From: Caulobacter sp. UNC358MFTsu5.1
GTDB taxonomy: Bacteria > Pseudomonadota > Alphaproteobacteria > Caulobacterales > Caulobacteraceae
DNA: 64,000 nt
Direction: 5' to 3'
Assembly (NCBI RefSeq): GCF_000712075.1
Contig: NZ_JONW01000012.1
Span: 238,147 to 302,146 of the forward strand
Made by a program: the position numbers and the translations under genes. Shown here one piece after another: positions 25,341 to 33,665 of this stretch; the first letter of the stretch is position 1, and the number at the start of each line of letters is the position of its first letter. The notes below the pieces were generated by a model. It worked only from the letters and a program-made list of their open reading frames with translations, was not told the origin of the DNA and did no database searches.

Positions 25341-25970
25341 TCAGTGTTCGCGCAGCAGGGCCTCGACCAGGGCGCGGGCTTCGGGGCTGTCCCACTCGGC
25401 CGGTCCCGCCAGCCGGGCCCGCTCGCGCCCCTGCTTGTCGTAGAGGACCGTGGTCGGATAGCCCTGGGCGCGCGGGTCCAGCTCGAACGACAGCTTGTAG
25501 CCGGGGTCGCGATAGACCTGCAGCGGCGGATTGGCGGCCATCTCGGCCTGGACCAGGTTGAGGTCGCTGTCGCGGTCGACGCTGATCGGCAGCACCTTCA
25601 GCGGCTGGGTCGCGTAGGCGCCCTGCAGCCGGGCCAGGGTGGGCATCTCCTTCTTGCAGGGCGCGCACCAGGTGGCCCACAGGTTCATGACCACCACCTG
25701 GCCCTTGAAATCGGCCAGGGTGTGGGGCTTTCCGGCCCCGTCGGTGAACACCGTGGCCGGCGCGGCGCGCGGCTGGGCCGGCACGTCCAGCTTTGCTAAG
25801 GACGCTTTCTTGAATTCGTTGAGGTCGAGCGCGCCTGCGGGTTTGAACGAAGCCTGAGCGATGACGTATAGAACCGCCGCGACGCCGATCAGCAGCGCGG
25901 CGCCGATCACCCACTTCAGCGGGCCGAGCTTGCGCGCGGCTTCGTCTCTTTCCGACTGGAATTGGCTCAT
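25341..25970 (-). CDS. tlpA: TlpA-type membrane-anchored thioredoxin
   Basis: 209-residue periplasmic thiol-disulfide reductase. An N-terminal anchor helix (WVIGAALLIGVAAVLYVI, about 20-37) leads to a thioredoxin domain with active site WCAPC (101-105) in VVMNLWATWCAPCKKEMP and a cis-Pro segment GYPTTVLYD. TlpA/ResA proteins reduce cytochrome c or copper-site apoproteins. Its ATG (25970-25968) is directly adjacent to the argH ATG, with no base between them, so each gene's promoter must lie inside the other's coding sequence. Confidence 0.92.
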   Translation of the reverse strand: MSQFQSERDEAARKLGPLKWVIGAALLIGVAAVLYVIAQASFKPAGALDLNEFKKASLAKLDVPAQPRAAPATVFTDGAGKPHTLADFKGQVVVMNLWATWCAPCKKEMPTLARLQGAYATQPLKVLPISVDRDSDLNLVQAEMAANPPLQVYRDPGYKLSFELDPRAQGYPTTVLYDKQGRERARLAGPAEWDSPEARALVEALLREH

Positions 25971-27389
25971 ATGACCGACAACGCCTCCGATAAGCCCGCC
26001 GCCAACGGCCAGGGCCAAGCCATGTGGGGCGGAAGGTTCTCGGCCAAGCCGGCGGAGCTGATGCAGGCGATCAACGTCAGCATCGGCTTCGACAAGCGCC
26101 TGTGGGCGCAGGACCTGGCGGGCTCCCGCGCCCATGCGCGGATGTTGATCAGCCAGGGCGTGATTGCAAGCGCCGACGGCGAGGAAATCCTCAAGGGCCT
26201 GGACGCCATCGAGGGCGAGATCACGGCCGGGGCCTTCCCGTTCCGCGACGAATACGAAGACATCCACATGAACATCGAGGCGCGGCTGCGCGAGTTGATC
26301 GGCCCGACGGCCGGCCGCCTGCACACCGCCCGCTCGCGCAACGACCAGGTGGCCGTCGACTTCCGCCTGTGGGTGCGCGAGGCCTGCGAGCGTTCGGCCG
26401 GCCAGCTGGAGGCGCTCCAACGCGCCCTGATCGCCCAGGCCGAGGCCCATGCCGACGCCCTGATGCCGGGCTTCACCCACCTGCAGCCGGCCCAGCCGGT
26501 GACCTTCGGCCACCACCTGATGGCCTATGTCGAGATGTTCGGCCGCGACGCCTCGCGCTTCCGCGACGCTCGCGCCCGGATGAACGAGTGCCCGCTGGGC
26601 GCCGCGGCGCTGGCCGGCTCGCCCTTCCCCATCGATCGCCATCAGACCGCCGCCAGCCTGGGCTTCGACCGCCCGACCGCCAATTCGCTGGACAGCGTCT
26701 CGGCCCGCGACTTCGCCCTGGAGGCCCTGTCGGCCGCCTCGATCGCCGCCATGCATCTGTCGCGCCTGGCCGAGGAGATCGTGCTGTGGACGACGCCGAT
26801 GTTCGGCTTCATCAAGCTGACCGACGCCTTCACGACCGGCAGCTCGATCATGCCGCAGAAGAAGAACCCCGACGCGGCCGAGCTGATCCGCGCCAAGGTC
26901 GGCCGGATCCTGGGCTCGCTCACCACCCTGACCGTGGTGATGAAGGGCCTGCCGCTGGCCTATTCGAAGGACATGCAGGAGGACAAGGTCCCGACCTTCG
27001 AGGCCTTCGACGCCCTGGAGCTTTCCCTGCTGGCCATGGCCGGCATGGTGTCGGACCTGACCCCGAACACCGAGAAGATGGCCGCCGCCGCCGGCGCGGG
27101 CTTCTCGACGGCCACCGACCTGGCCGATTGGCTGGTCCGCGAGCTGAACATGCCTTTCCGTGACGCCCACCACGTGACAGGCTCGGCCGTGAAGGCCGCG
27201 GAGACCAAAGGCGTCGACCTGGCGGACCTGTCGCTCGGCGAGTTCCAGGCCATCGAGCCGCGGATCACCGACGCGGTCTACGCCGTCTTGACCCCGGCCG
27301 CCTCGGCGGCCAGCCGCATGAGTTATGGCGGGACCGCTCCCGCCCAGGTCCGCGCCCAGATCGCGCGTTGGAAGGAACTGCTCGGATGA
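25971..27389 (+). CDS. argH: Argininosuccinate lyase
   Basis: Last enzyme of arginine biosynthesis; splits argininosuccinate to arginine and fumarate. The 472 residues match the family. Signatures: WGGRFSAKP near the N-terminus, TARSRNDQVAVD, GFTHLQPAQPVTFGHHL and the fumarase/aspartase signature GSSIMPQKKNP. ATG 25971 is preceded directly by the reverse-strand tlpA start codon, and only a weak GGAA is seen upstream, so translation may be leaderless. The stop overlaps the start of the lipoprotein gene (ATGA). Confidence 0.98.
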   Translation: MTDNASDKPAANGQGQAMWGGRFSAKPAELMQAINVSIGFDKRLWAQDLAGSRAHARMLISQGVIASADGEEILKGLDAIEGEITAGAFPFRDEYEDIHMNIEARLRELIGPTAGRLHTARSRNDQVAVDFRLWVREACERSAGQLEALQRALIAQAEAHADALMPGFTHLQPAQPVTFGHHLMAYVEMFGRDASRFRDARARMNECPLGAAALAGSPFPIDRHQTAASLGFDRPTANSLDSVSARDFALEALSAASIAAMHLSRLAEEIVLWTTPMFGFIKLTDAFTTGSSIMPQKKNPDAAELIRAKVGRILGSLTTLTVVMKGLPLAYSKDMQEDKVPTFEAFDALELSLLAMAGMVSDLTPNTEKMAAAAGAGFSTATDLADWLVRELNMPFRDAHHVTGSAVKAAETKGVDLADLSLGEFQAIEPRITDAVYAVLTPAASAASRMSYGGTAPAQVRAQIARWKELLG

Positions 27390-27691
27390 TCCGCCCCGTC
27401 ACTATCCTGACCGTCGCCGCCCTGGCCCTGACCGCCGCCGCCTGCGGCAAGCAGGCCGAGCTGGAGCGTCCCGCCCCGCTGTGGAACGCCCAGAAGAAGG
27501 CGGCCTACGAGGCCGAGCGCCGCAAGGGTTCCGCCACGGCCAACCAGCCGGCCCGCGCCAACGGCACCCAGGAGAACATGGACCCGGCGTCGAGCAACCG
27601 CACGACCCGCGCCGCGCCGCTGGGCGGCACCCAGTCCGACCCCTTCGGCGGCCCCTCCGGCGCCGGCTTCCCCAGCTCGCAGCCCAACTAG
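27386..27691 (+). CDS. Small lipoprotein upstream of lysA, LptM-like candidate
   Basis: 101-residue predicted lipoprotein: a basic start, a hydrophobic helix and a lipobox ending LTAAAC with Cys at about residue 20, followed by GKQAELERPAPLWN. This short motif after the Cys resembles the CGxKGxLxxP segment of LptM (YifL), the LPS-translocon maturation protein, which in many proteobacteria is encoded just before lysA or dapF. The rest is low-complexity and likely disordered. Translationally coupled to argH, and ends ten bases before lysA. Confidence 0.75.
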   Translation: MIRPVTILTVAALALTAAACGKQAELERPAPLWNAQKKAAYEAERRKGSATANQPARANGTQENMDPASSNRTTRAAPLGGTQSDPFGGPSGAGFPSSQPN

Positions 27692-27701
27692 GCCTTCTTA
27701 A

Positions 27702-28967
27702 GTGAACCATTTCGAATACGGCCCGGAGGGCCTGGCCTGCGAAGGCGTCCCCCTGGCGCGCATCGCGGCCGAGGTCGGCACGCCGGTCTATGTCTATTCC
27801 CGCGCCACCCTGGAGCGGCACTTCACGGTGTTCCGCGACGCCCTCCTGGCGGCCGGGGTGGTCGACCCGCTGGTCGCCTACGCGGTGAAGGCCAATTCCA
27901 ACGTCGCGGTGCTGAAGGTGCTGGGCAAGCTGGGCGCCGGCGCCGACACCGTGTCGGAGGGCGAGGTGCGCCGCGCCCTGGCCGCCGGCATCCCCGCCGA
28001 GCGCATCGTGTTCTCGGGCGTGGGCAAGAAGCGCGGCGAGATCGCCTTCGCCCTGCGGGCCGGCGTGGCCGAGATCAACGTCGAGTCCGAGCCCGAGCTG
28101 AACCTGATCGCGGACGTCGCGGCCGGTCTGGGCCTGAAGGCGAAGGTCGCGTTCCGGGTCAATCCGGACGTCGCGGCCGGCGGCCACGCCAAGATCGCCA
28201 CCGGCAAGTCCGAGAACAAGTTCGGCGTCTCGTTCGCCGAGGCCGCGCGCCTCTACGCCAACGCCAGCAACAACGCCAATCTCGAACCGATCGGCGTGGC
28301 CTGCCACATCGGCAGCCAGATCACCGATCTCGCGCCGATGCGCGCGGCCTTCACCAAGATGCGGGGCCTGGTCGAGCAACTGCTGGGCGAAGGCCTGCAC
28401 GTCGAGCGGCTGGACCTGGGCGGCGGCCTGGGCGTGCCCTATTTCAACCACCCCGAACCGCCCTCGCCGGCCGAGTTCGCCAAGATGGTCGGCGAGGTCA
28501 CCCAGGGCCTGCCCGTGACCCTGGCCTTCGAGCCGGGCCGCGTCATCGCCGCCAACGCCGGCGTGCTGGTCTCGGAAGTCATCCACGTCCACGAGCGCCC
28601 GGAAGGCCGCAAGTTCCTGGTGATCGACGCGGCCATGAACGACCTGGTGCGTCCGGCCATGTACGACGCCTTCCACGACATCCGTCCCGTGACCAAGCGG
28701 GCCGGCGAGGCCGTCTACGACGTGGTCGGGCCCGTCTGCGAGACGGGCGACACGTTTACACGTGATCGCGCTTTGCCGCCGCTGGCGACAGGCGACCTGG
28801 TGGCCTTCATGTCGGCCGGGGCTTACGGCGCGGCCATGGCCAGCGAGTACAACACCCGCCAGCTGGTGCCCGAGGTGCTGGTCGACGGCGACAAGTACGC
28901 CGTGATCCGGGCCCGTCCCTCGTACGAGGAGATGCTGGGCCGGGACGTGCCGCCGGACTGGGTGTAG
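27702..28967 (+). CDS. lysA: Diaminopimelate decarboxylase
   Basis: PLP enzyme that makes lysine from meso-diaminopimelate. 421 residues, fold III. The PLP lysine is Lys63 in VAYAVKANSN; other landmarks are CHIGSQITD, LDLGGGLGVPY, FEPGRVIAANAG and the substrate-binding CETGDTFTRD, SAGAYGAAMASEYN near the end. The start is GTG 27702 (GTGAACCATTTCG). Third gene of the argH-lipoprotein-lysA operon. Confidence 0.97.
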   Translation: MNHFEYGPEGLACEGVPLARIAAEVGTPVYVYSRATLERHFTVFRDALLAAGVVDPLVAYAVKANSNVAVLKVLGKLGAGADTVSEGEVRRALAAGIPAERIVFSGVGKKRGEIAFALRAGVAEINVESEPELNLIADVAAGLGLKAKVAFRVNPDVAAGGHAKIATGKSENKFGVSFAEAARLYANASNNANLEPIGVACHIGSQITDLAPMRAAFTKMRGLVEQLLGEGLHVERLDLGGGLGVPYFNHPEPPSPAEFAKMVGEVTQGLPVTLAFEPGRVIAANAGVLVSEVIHVHERPEGRKFLVIDAAMNDLVRPAMYDAFHDIRPVTKRAGEAVYDVVGPVCETGDTFTRDRALPPLATGDLVAFMSAGAYGAAMASEYNTRQLVPEVLVDGDKYAVIRARPSYEEMLGRDVPPDWV

Positions 28968-29028
28968 GCGCCCTCGGCCCAGGAGGACTCAAGGGCGACC
29001 CCGCCGGACATCGCGCGCCGCGACCTGC

Positions 29029-30552
29029 CTAGCTGTTCCCCACGCCCGACGCGGCTGCGTGGAGGACCTTGCCCAGCATGTCCGTGGCGCTGAAGCCGGC
29101 CGGGGCCTGGCGCGGCGGGAAGTCCGTGAACGTCGCCGCATGCACCTGGAGCAGGTAGGCCGCCGGCATGACCGTCCACAGCTTCTCGCCGACATAGATC
29201 GGGTAGTAGGGCGCGTCCATGTGCTGCTCGAACGGGTCGTTGCGCAGATTGACGGGCTGGGGGACGGTCGGCGTGCGCAAGGTCCCGGCGAACCAGTCGT
29301 CCTTCAGCGCGAAGTGGATCTTCCAGTCGCGGAACCGCACGGCGAACAGGTTCTGCTCCCCGTAGTAGAAGAACTCCTCGCGCGGCGAGTCCTCGGCCTG
29401 GCCGGTCAGGTAGGGAAGCTGGTTGTAGCCGTCGAGATGGACCTTGAAGGTCTTGTCGCCGGCCTGGTGGCCGCTCAGCAGCTTGTCCTTGATCTCGGGC
29501 TCGCCGGCCGCCGCCATCAGGGTCGGCACGACGTCCTCCAGCGAGAAGATGCCGTTCAGCACCTGGCCCTCGGGAATGTTTCCCGGCCAGCGGATCAGGA
29601 AGGGCGCGCGGAAGCCGCCCTCCCAGCCCAGGCCCTTCTCGCCCCGGAACGGCGAGGTGCCGCCGTCGGGCCAGCTGAACTTCTCGGCGCCGTTGTCGCT
29701 GGTGAAGACGACGATGGTGTCGTCGGCGATCCCCAGGTCGTCGAGCTTCTTCAGCAACTCGCCCACGACCCAGTCCAGCTCCATCAGGCCGTCGGCATAG
29801 ACGCCCAGCCCGGTCTTGCCCGCCCAGCGCTCGGACAGCCGGGTCCAGACGTGCATGCGGGTGGTGTTGTGCCAGAGGAAGAACGGCTTGCCCGTCGCCG
29901 CCGCGCGATCGAGGAAGTCCAGCGAGTGCGCCAGCAGGTCGTCCTCGACCGTCTCCATCCGCTTGCGGGTTAGCGGGCCGGTGTCCTTGATCGTCTGCTT
30001 GCCGACCCGGCCGAAGCGGGGGTCGACGGTCGGGTCGTCGGTGTCGGTCGCCTTGCACTCCAGCACGCCGCGCGGCGCGAAGAGGGTTTTGAATTTCTGG
30101 TTATCCTTGGGGTAGTCGGGCTGCTCGGGCTCTTCCTCGGCGTTGAGGTGATAGAGGTTGCCGTAGAATTCGTCGAAGCCGTGAACGGTGGGCAGGTATT
30201 CGTTGCGATCGCCCAGATGGTTCTTGCCGATCTGGGCGGTCATGTAGCCGAGCGGCTTGAGCAGCTCCGCCAGGGTGGGATCCTCCTTCTGAAGGCCCTG
30301 GGGCGCGCCCGGCATGCCCACGGTGGTCAGGCCGGTGCGGATGGGCAGCTGACCGGTGATGAAGGCGGCGCGGCCGGCGGTGCAGCTGGCCTGGGCGTAG
30401 GCGTCGACCAGCAGGGCGCCCTGCTTGGCGATCCGGTCGATATTGGGCGTCTTCGTGCCCATGACGCCCCGGTGATAGGCGCTGACCTCGAACCAACCCA
30501 GGTCGTCGGCGATGATGGCCAGGATGTTGGGACGCTTGGCTTGGCTCGGCAT
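29029..30552 (-). CDS. Arylsulfatase-type sulfatase
   Basis: 507-residue sulfatase of the alkaline phosphatase superfamily that cleaves sulfate esters. Metal site residues lie in NILAIIADDLGW (Asp16/Asp17) and the late VVFTSDNGAEK. The formylglycine signature is C-T-A-G-R starting at Cys57 in ASCTAGRAAFITGQ, i.e. C-x-A-x-R instead of the usual C-x-P-x-R. No signal peptide is seen. No sulfatase-modifying enzyme lies in the window. It stands alone between lysA and the chemoreceptor; ATG 30552 follows GGAGG. Confidence 0.92.
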   Translation of the reverse strand: MPSQAKRPNILAIIADDLGWFEVSAYHRGVMGTKTPNIDRIAKQGALLVDAYAQASCTAGRAAFITGQLPIRTGLTTVGMPGAPQGLQKEDPTLAELLKPLGYMTAQIGKNHLGDRNEYLPTVHGFDEFYGNLYHLNAEEEPEQPDYPKDNQKFKTLFAPRGVLECKATDTDDPTVDPRFGRVGKQTIKDTGPLTRKRMETVEDDLLAHSLDFLDRAAATGKPFFLWHNTTRMHVWTRLSERWAGKTGLGVYADGLMELDWVVGELLKKLDDLGIADDTIVVFTSDNGAEKFSWPDGGTSPFRGEKGLGWEGGFRAPFLIRWPGNIPEGQVLNGIFSLEDVVPTLMAAAGEPEIKDKLLSGHQAGDKTFKVHLDGYNQLPYLTGQAEDSPREEFFYYGEQNLFAVRFRDWKIHFALKDDWFAGTLRTPTVPQPVNLRNDPFEQHMDAPYYPIYVGEKLWTVMPAAYLLQVHAATFTDFPPRQAPAGFSATDMLGKVLHAAASGVGNS

Positions 30553-30833
30553 GGGCGGGCCTCCTCGCTCGGATGATCGCTTGCGCCGGGAGAGACCGGC
30601 GGTCGCGATTACGGCGAGGCTGTTCGGATGTTCCTATCAGGCGAAACCCGGAGGGCTCCGAGAACTACCCACCGGGCCGGTCGGTGTTCGATATGGGACG
30701 GGGGCGACGCAAATGTCCGCACCCCTGCCATAGCCTAGGTATTCGTACCTAGGCCACAAAGCCCCTACTTGTTACAGGGGATTAACCTCCGCCGCCCAAA
30801 CCTCGCGACCGAGTTTGGTAGTGGAGTCGACAC
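30553..30833. promoter_or_regulatory. Divergent region of the sulfatase and chemoreceptor
   Basis: No gene is seen in this 281-base gap. It contains two hairpins close to the chemoreceptor start: a perfect nine-base stem with a TTCG loop (30733-30754) and CCCCT-N9-AGGGG (30763-30781). They would lie in the chemoreceptor leader RNA. Confidence 0.5.
30733..30754 (+). other. TTCG-capped hairpin in chemoreceptor leader
   Basis: GCCTAGGTA and TACCTAGGC form a perfect nine-base stem closed by TTCG, a very stable tetraloop in RNA. It could act as a leader structure on the chemoreceptor mRNA or as a DNA operator, because the DNA is also an almost perfect palindrome. A second hairpin follows 8 bases later. 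Confidence 0.5.
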
Positions 30834-32432
30834 ATGGTCGAGTTCGACAGCATCGAGGCCCAGCGCCGCGTCGGGGGCCATCTGGTCCTGGCCTGCATCG
30901 CCGCGATGATCCTGATCGTGCCGGCGGCCCGCCTGTTCGCCGGCGGCCCGATCCTGGGCCTGGCGCTCGGGTCGGTGGGCCTGGGCGCGCTGGCCTGGGG
31001 CGGCTTCGCCATCTGGCGTGACAGCGCCGCCCAGCGGATCTCCACCGCCATCAGCCTGGCCGGCCAGGTGACCCTGTTCGTCGCCGCCTTCTCCGGCCAC
31101 GCCTGGCAGACCGACGCGCGCATGGCCTATCTGGCCGCCCTGGCCCTGCTGGTGGCCTATGGCGACTGGCGGGTGGTGGCGGTCGGCGCGGCCAGCGTGG
31201 TGGCCATCGACGTCGGCGCGTCGATCGTCGCGCCCAACCTGCTGATGCTGGGCGCGGTGACGCCCCTGCGGATCGCCTTCAACGCCGGGGTCACGCTGGT
31301 CACGGCCTGGTCGCTGATCTGGCTGACGGCCAGCGTCTCGCGCCTGTTCGTCACCGTCGGCGCCCGCACCGACAAGGCCCTGACCGCCGCGCGCGAGGCC
31401 GACGCCGCCAACGCCGCCGCCGAGACCGCCCGCGCCGCCCGCGACGCCGACAACGCCGAACAGGCCGCACAGAAGGCCGCGCTGGAAGCCGAACAGGCCC
31501 TGGTCGTCGATACGGTCGCCACCGGCCTGGCCCGCCTGTCGCGCGGCGACCTGACCTGCCGCCTGACCCAGCCCTTCGCGACGCGCTACGAGCCGCTGCG
31601 CGACGACTTCAACGGCGCGATGGAGAAGCTGCAGGCGGCGATGCGCGAGATCACCGGCAACGCGGCCACCATGGGCGCCGGCGTGGCCGACATGGCCCGC
31701 GCCACCGACGAACTGGCCGACCGCACCGAGCAGCAGGCCGCCAGCCTGGTCGAGACCGTCGCCGCCCTGGACCAGATCACCGCCGCCGTGCGCTCCACCG
31801 CCGAGGGCGCCCACCAGGCCAACGCCGCCGCCGCCAGCGCCCGCGCCGAGGTCGAGCGCTCGGACCCGGTGGTCACCGAGGCGGTCGAGGCCATGACCCT
31901 GATCGAGGCCTCGTCCGGCAAGATCGGCCAGATCATCGGCGTGATCGACGAGATCGCCTTCCAGACCAACCTGCTGGCCCTGAACGCCGGGGTCGAGGCC
32001 GCCCGGGCCGGCGACGCCGGTCGCGGCTTCGCGGTCGTCGCCCAGGAAGTCCGCGCCCTGGCCCAGCGCTCGGCCGACGCGGCCAAGGAGATCAAGGGCC
32101 TGGTCAACGAGTCCGGCGCCCAGGTCGCGGCCGGCGTCGAGCGCGTGGGGCGCACCCGCGAGGCCTTGCAGCGGATCGTCGCAGTGGTGGCCAAGATCGA
32201 CCAGCAGGTCACCGCCATCGCCCGCTCGGCCCAGGACCAGGCCCAGGGCCTGGGCGAGGTCAACACCACCATGGCGGAGATGGACCGCGTGGTGCAGCGC
32301 AACGCCGCCATGGTCGAGGAAACCACCGCCGCGGCCCAGACCCTGCAGGTCGAGAGCCGGGAGCTGTCGGCGCGGGTGGATATCTTCGACGTGGGGCGGA
32401 AGGATTCAGCGAGCCAGCGGCGGGCGGCCTAG
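30834..32432 (+). CDS. Methyl-accepting chemotaxis protein without periplasmic sensor
   Basis: 532-residue chemoreceptor. The N-terminal 170 residues form about six membrane helices with only short loops instead of a periplasmic ligand domain. A long Ala-rich coiled coil (KALTAAREADAANAAAETAR) and a HAMP-like region follow, then the signalling tip, recognised by IGVIDEIAFQTNLLALNAGV and FAVVAQEVRALAQRSADAAK. No C-terminal NWETF-type tether for CheR. The sensed signal is probably membrane-related (energy or lipid state). ATG 30834. Confidence 0.93.
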   Translation: MVEFDSIEAQRRVGGHLVLACIAAMILIVPAARLFAGGPILGLALGSVGLGALAWGGFAIWRDSAAQRISTAISLAGQVTLFVAAFSGHAWQTDARMAYLAALALLVAYGDWRVVAVGAASVVAIDVGASIVAPNLLMLGAVTPLRIAFNAGVTLVTAWSLIWLTASVSRLFVTVGARTDKALTAAREADAANAAAETARAARDADNAEQAAQKAALEAEQALVVDTVATGLARLSRGDLTCRLTQPFATRYEPLRDDFNGAMEKLQAAMREITGNAATMGAGVADMARATDELADRTEQQAASLVETVAALDQITAAVRSTAEGAHQANAAAASARAEVERSDPVVTEAVEAMTLIEASSGKIGQIIGVIDEIAFQTNLLALNAGVEAARAGDAGRGFAVVAQEVRALAQRSADAAKEIKGLVNESGAQVAAGVERVGRTREALQRIVAVVAKIDQQVTAIARSAQDQAQGLGEVNTTMAEMDRVVQRNAAMVEETTAAAQTLQVESRELSARVDIFDVGRKDSASQRRAA

Positions 32433-32457
32433 CGTGATTTGCGGGAAGGCGGCATTT

Positions 32458-32479
32458 GGCCTATGCTACGGCATAGGCC
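32458..32479. promoter_or_regulatory. VapBC operator palindrome
   Basis: Perfect nine-base arms GGCCTATGC and GCATAGGCC around TACG, ending 12 bases before the antitoxin start. VapB antitoxins with an AbrB fold autoregulate by binding such palindromes over their own promoter, and the arms overlap a plausible -10 element (CATAGG). Confidence 0.65.
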
Positions 32480-32491
32480 GGAGCTTTCGCC

Positions 32492-32725
32492 ATGGGCTAC
32501 GAGAAGCACGTCAAACTGTTCCGCAACGGCCGCAATCAAGCTGTCCGCATCCCTCGTGAAGTCGAACTTCCGGGCGACGAGGCCATCCTGCGCAAGGATG
32601 GCGACCGTCTGATCCTGGAGCCCGCCCCCAAGCGCTCGCTATTGGCGGTCCTGGCCTCGCTGGAGCCCATTGAAGACGATTTCGCCCCGATCAACGATCC
32701 GGCTCCCGAGCCCGTCGATCTGTGA
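32492..32725 (+). CDS. vapB: VapB-type antitoxin (SpoVT/AbrB fold)
   Basis: 77-residue antitoxin. The swapped-hairpin DNA-binding domain occupies the N-terminus (KLFRNGRNQAVRIPREVELP), and the acidic Pro-rich C-terminus (EPIEDDFAPINDPAPEPVDL) would wrap and block the toxin. ATG 32492. The stop overlaps the toxin GTG start, typical of coupled toxin-antitoxin pairs. A perfect palindrome lies immediately upstream. Confidence 0.94.
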   Translation: MGYEKHVKLFRNGRNQAVRIPREVELPGDEAILRKDGDRLILEPAPKRSLLAVLASLEPIEDDFAPINDPAPEPVDL

Positions 32726-33126
32726 GCGCACTCCGCCTCCTGGACACCAACATCCTATCGGACTTGGTGCGCAATCCGAGCGGCATGGTCGCAAGTCGCC
32801 TGCAGGAGGTCGGCGAGGTCGATATCTGCACGAGCGTGATCGTCGCCGCCGAACTGCGGTTCGGGGCCGCCAAGCGAGGCTCCGAGCGCCTGACCCGCCA
32901 GTTGGAACAAGTGCTCGCCGCGATCGAGATTCTGCCGCTGACGCCGCCAGCCGATCATATTTACGGCTGGCTGCGAGCCCATCTTGAGCGGAATGGCGCG
33001 CCAATCGGCGGCAATGACCTTCTGATCGCGGCTCACGCCCTGGCGAGCGGATGCATCCTGGTCACCGACAACGAGCGAGAGTTCTCCCGAGTCGAAGACC
33101 TAACGATCGAGAACTGGTTACGTTAG
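32722..33126 (+). CDS. vapC: VapC toxin, PIN-domain ribonuclease
   Basis: 134-residue PIN nuclease. The acidic metal-binding residues appear as Asp8 (LDTNILSDL), Glu44 (AELRFGAAKRG), Asp99 (GGNDLLIAAHA) and Asp116 (LVTDNEREF), complete for activity. VapC toxins cleave tRNA or rRNA. GTG 32722 overlaps the vapB stop in GTGA. The stop overlaps the stop of the convergent phosphoribosyltransferase gene. Confidence 0.95.
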   Translation: MSALRLLDTNILSDLVRNPSGMVASRLQEVGEVDICTSVIVAAELRFGAAKRGSERLTRQLEQVLAAIEILPLTPPADHIYGWLRAHLERNGAPIGGNDLLIAAHALASGCILVTDNEREFSRVEDLTIENWLR

Positions 33127-33650
33127 TCCAGCGCCCCGACGTACGGCAGGCCGCGGCTCTTGCCTTCGTCGTCCAGGCCGTAGCCGACCAGGTAGCGGGC
33201 CGGGGCTTCCCAGGCGATGAAGTCGGGCTCGATGCGCGGCTTGTCCCACGGCTTGCGGGCGAAGACGGCGGTCAGCACCTCGCTGGCGCCGGCGTCCTTG
33301 ACCAGCTTGGCGGCCTCGCCCAGCGACAGGCCGGTGTCGAGCACATCGTCCACCACCAGGGCGCGGCGGCCCACCAGCGGACGCTGCAGGTCGGCGCGGA
33401 CCTCGCAGCGGCCCGAGCTCTTGCGCTCGTCGTGATAGGAAGCCAGCCACAGGGCGTCGAAGCGCACGTCGCGGCCGGCGCGCCACAGGGCGCGCGTCAG
33501 GTCGGCGGCGAACCACAGTCCGCCCGTCAGCAGGCAGACGACGACGGTGTCGTTGTCGATGCGCGGGGCGATGGCCTTGGCCAGGGCTTCCACCCGCTCG
33601 GCGATTTCCTCCTGAGAAATCAGGACTTCGGGGGCGGGGCGTTCGGTCAT
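33123..33650 (-). CDS. Hypoxanthine-guanine-type phosphoribosyltransferase
   Basis: 175-residue purine salvage enzyme of the type I PRTase fold. The PRPP loop is LVVDDVLDTGLSL, the flexible hood begins LWLASYHDERKSSG, and the N-terminal CLLTGGLWFAADL holds the pyrophosphate loop. The hood and C-terminal VGYGLDDEGKSRGLPYVG with the conserved D-D/E pair indicate a base-specific HPRT relative. ATG 33650. It is likely co-transcribed after the DUF3426 gene start region on the same strand, though separated by 15 bases. Confidence 0.88.
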   Translation of the reverse strand: MTERPAPEVLISQEEIAERVEALAKAIAPRIDNDTVVVCLLTGGLWFAADLTRALWRAGRDVRFDALWLASYHDERKSSGRCEVRADLQRPLVGRRALVVDDVLDTGLSLGEAAKLVKDAGASEVLTAVFARKPWDKPRIEPDFIAWEAPARYLVGYGLDDEGKSRGLPYVGALD

Positions 33651-33665
33651 TTCAGGATTTCTTGG

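Noticed and set aside
30640..30781. Possible cyclic-di-GMP (GEMM) riboswitch before the chemoreceptor
   Set aside because: The conserved GEMM blocks are not all present; only generic hairpins remain, so no riboswitch was called.
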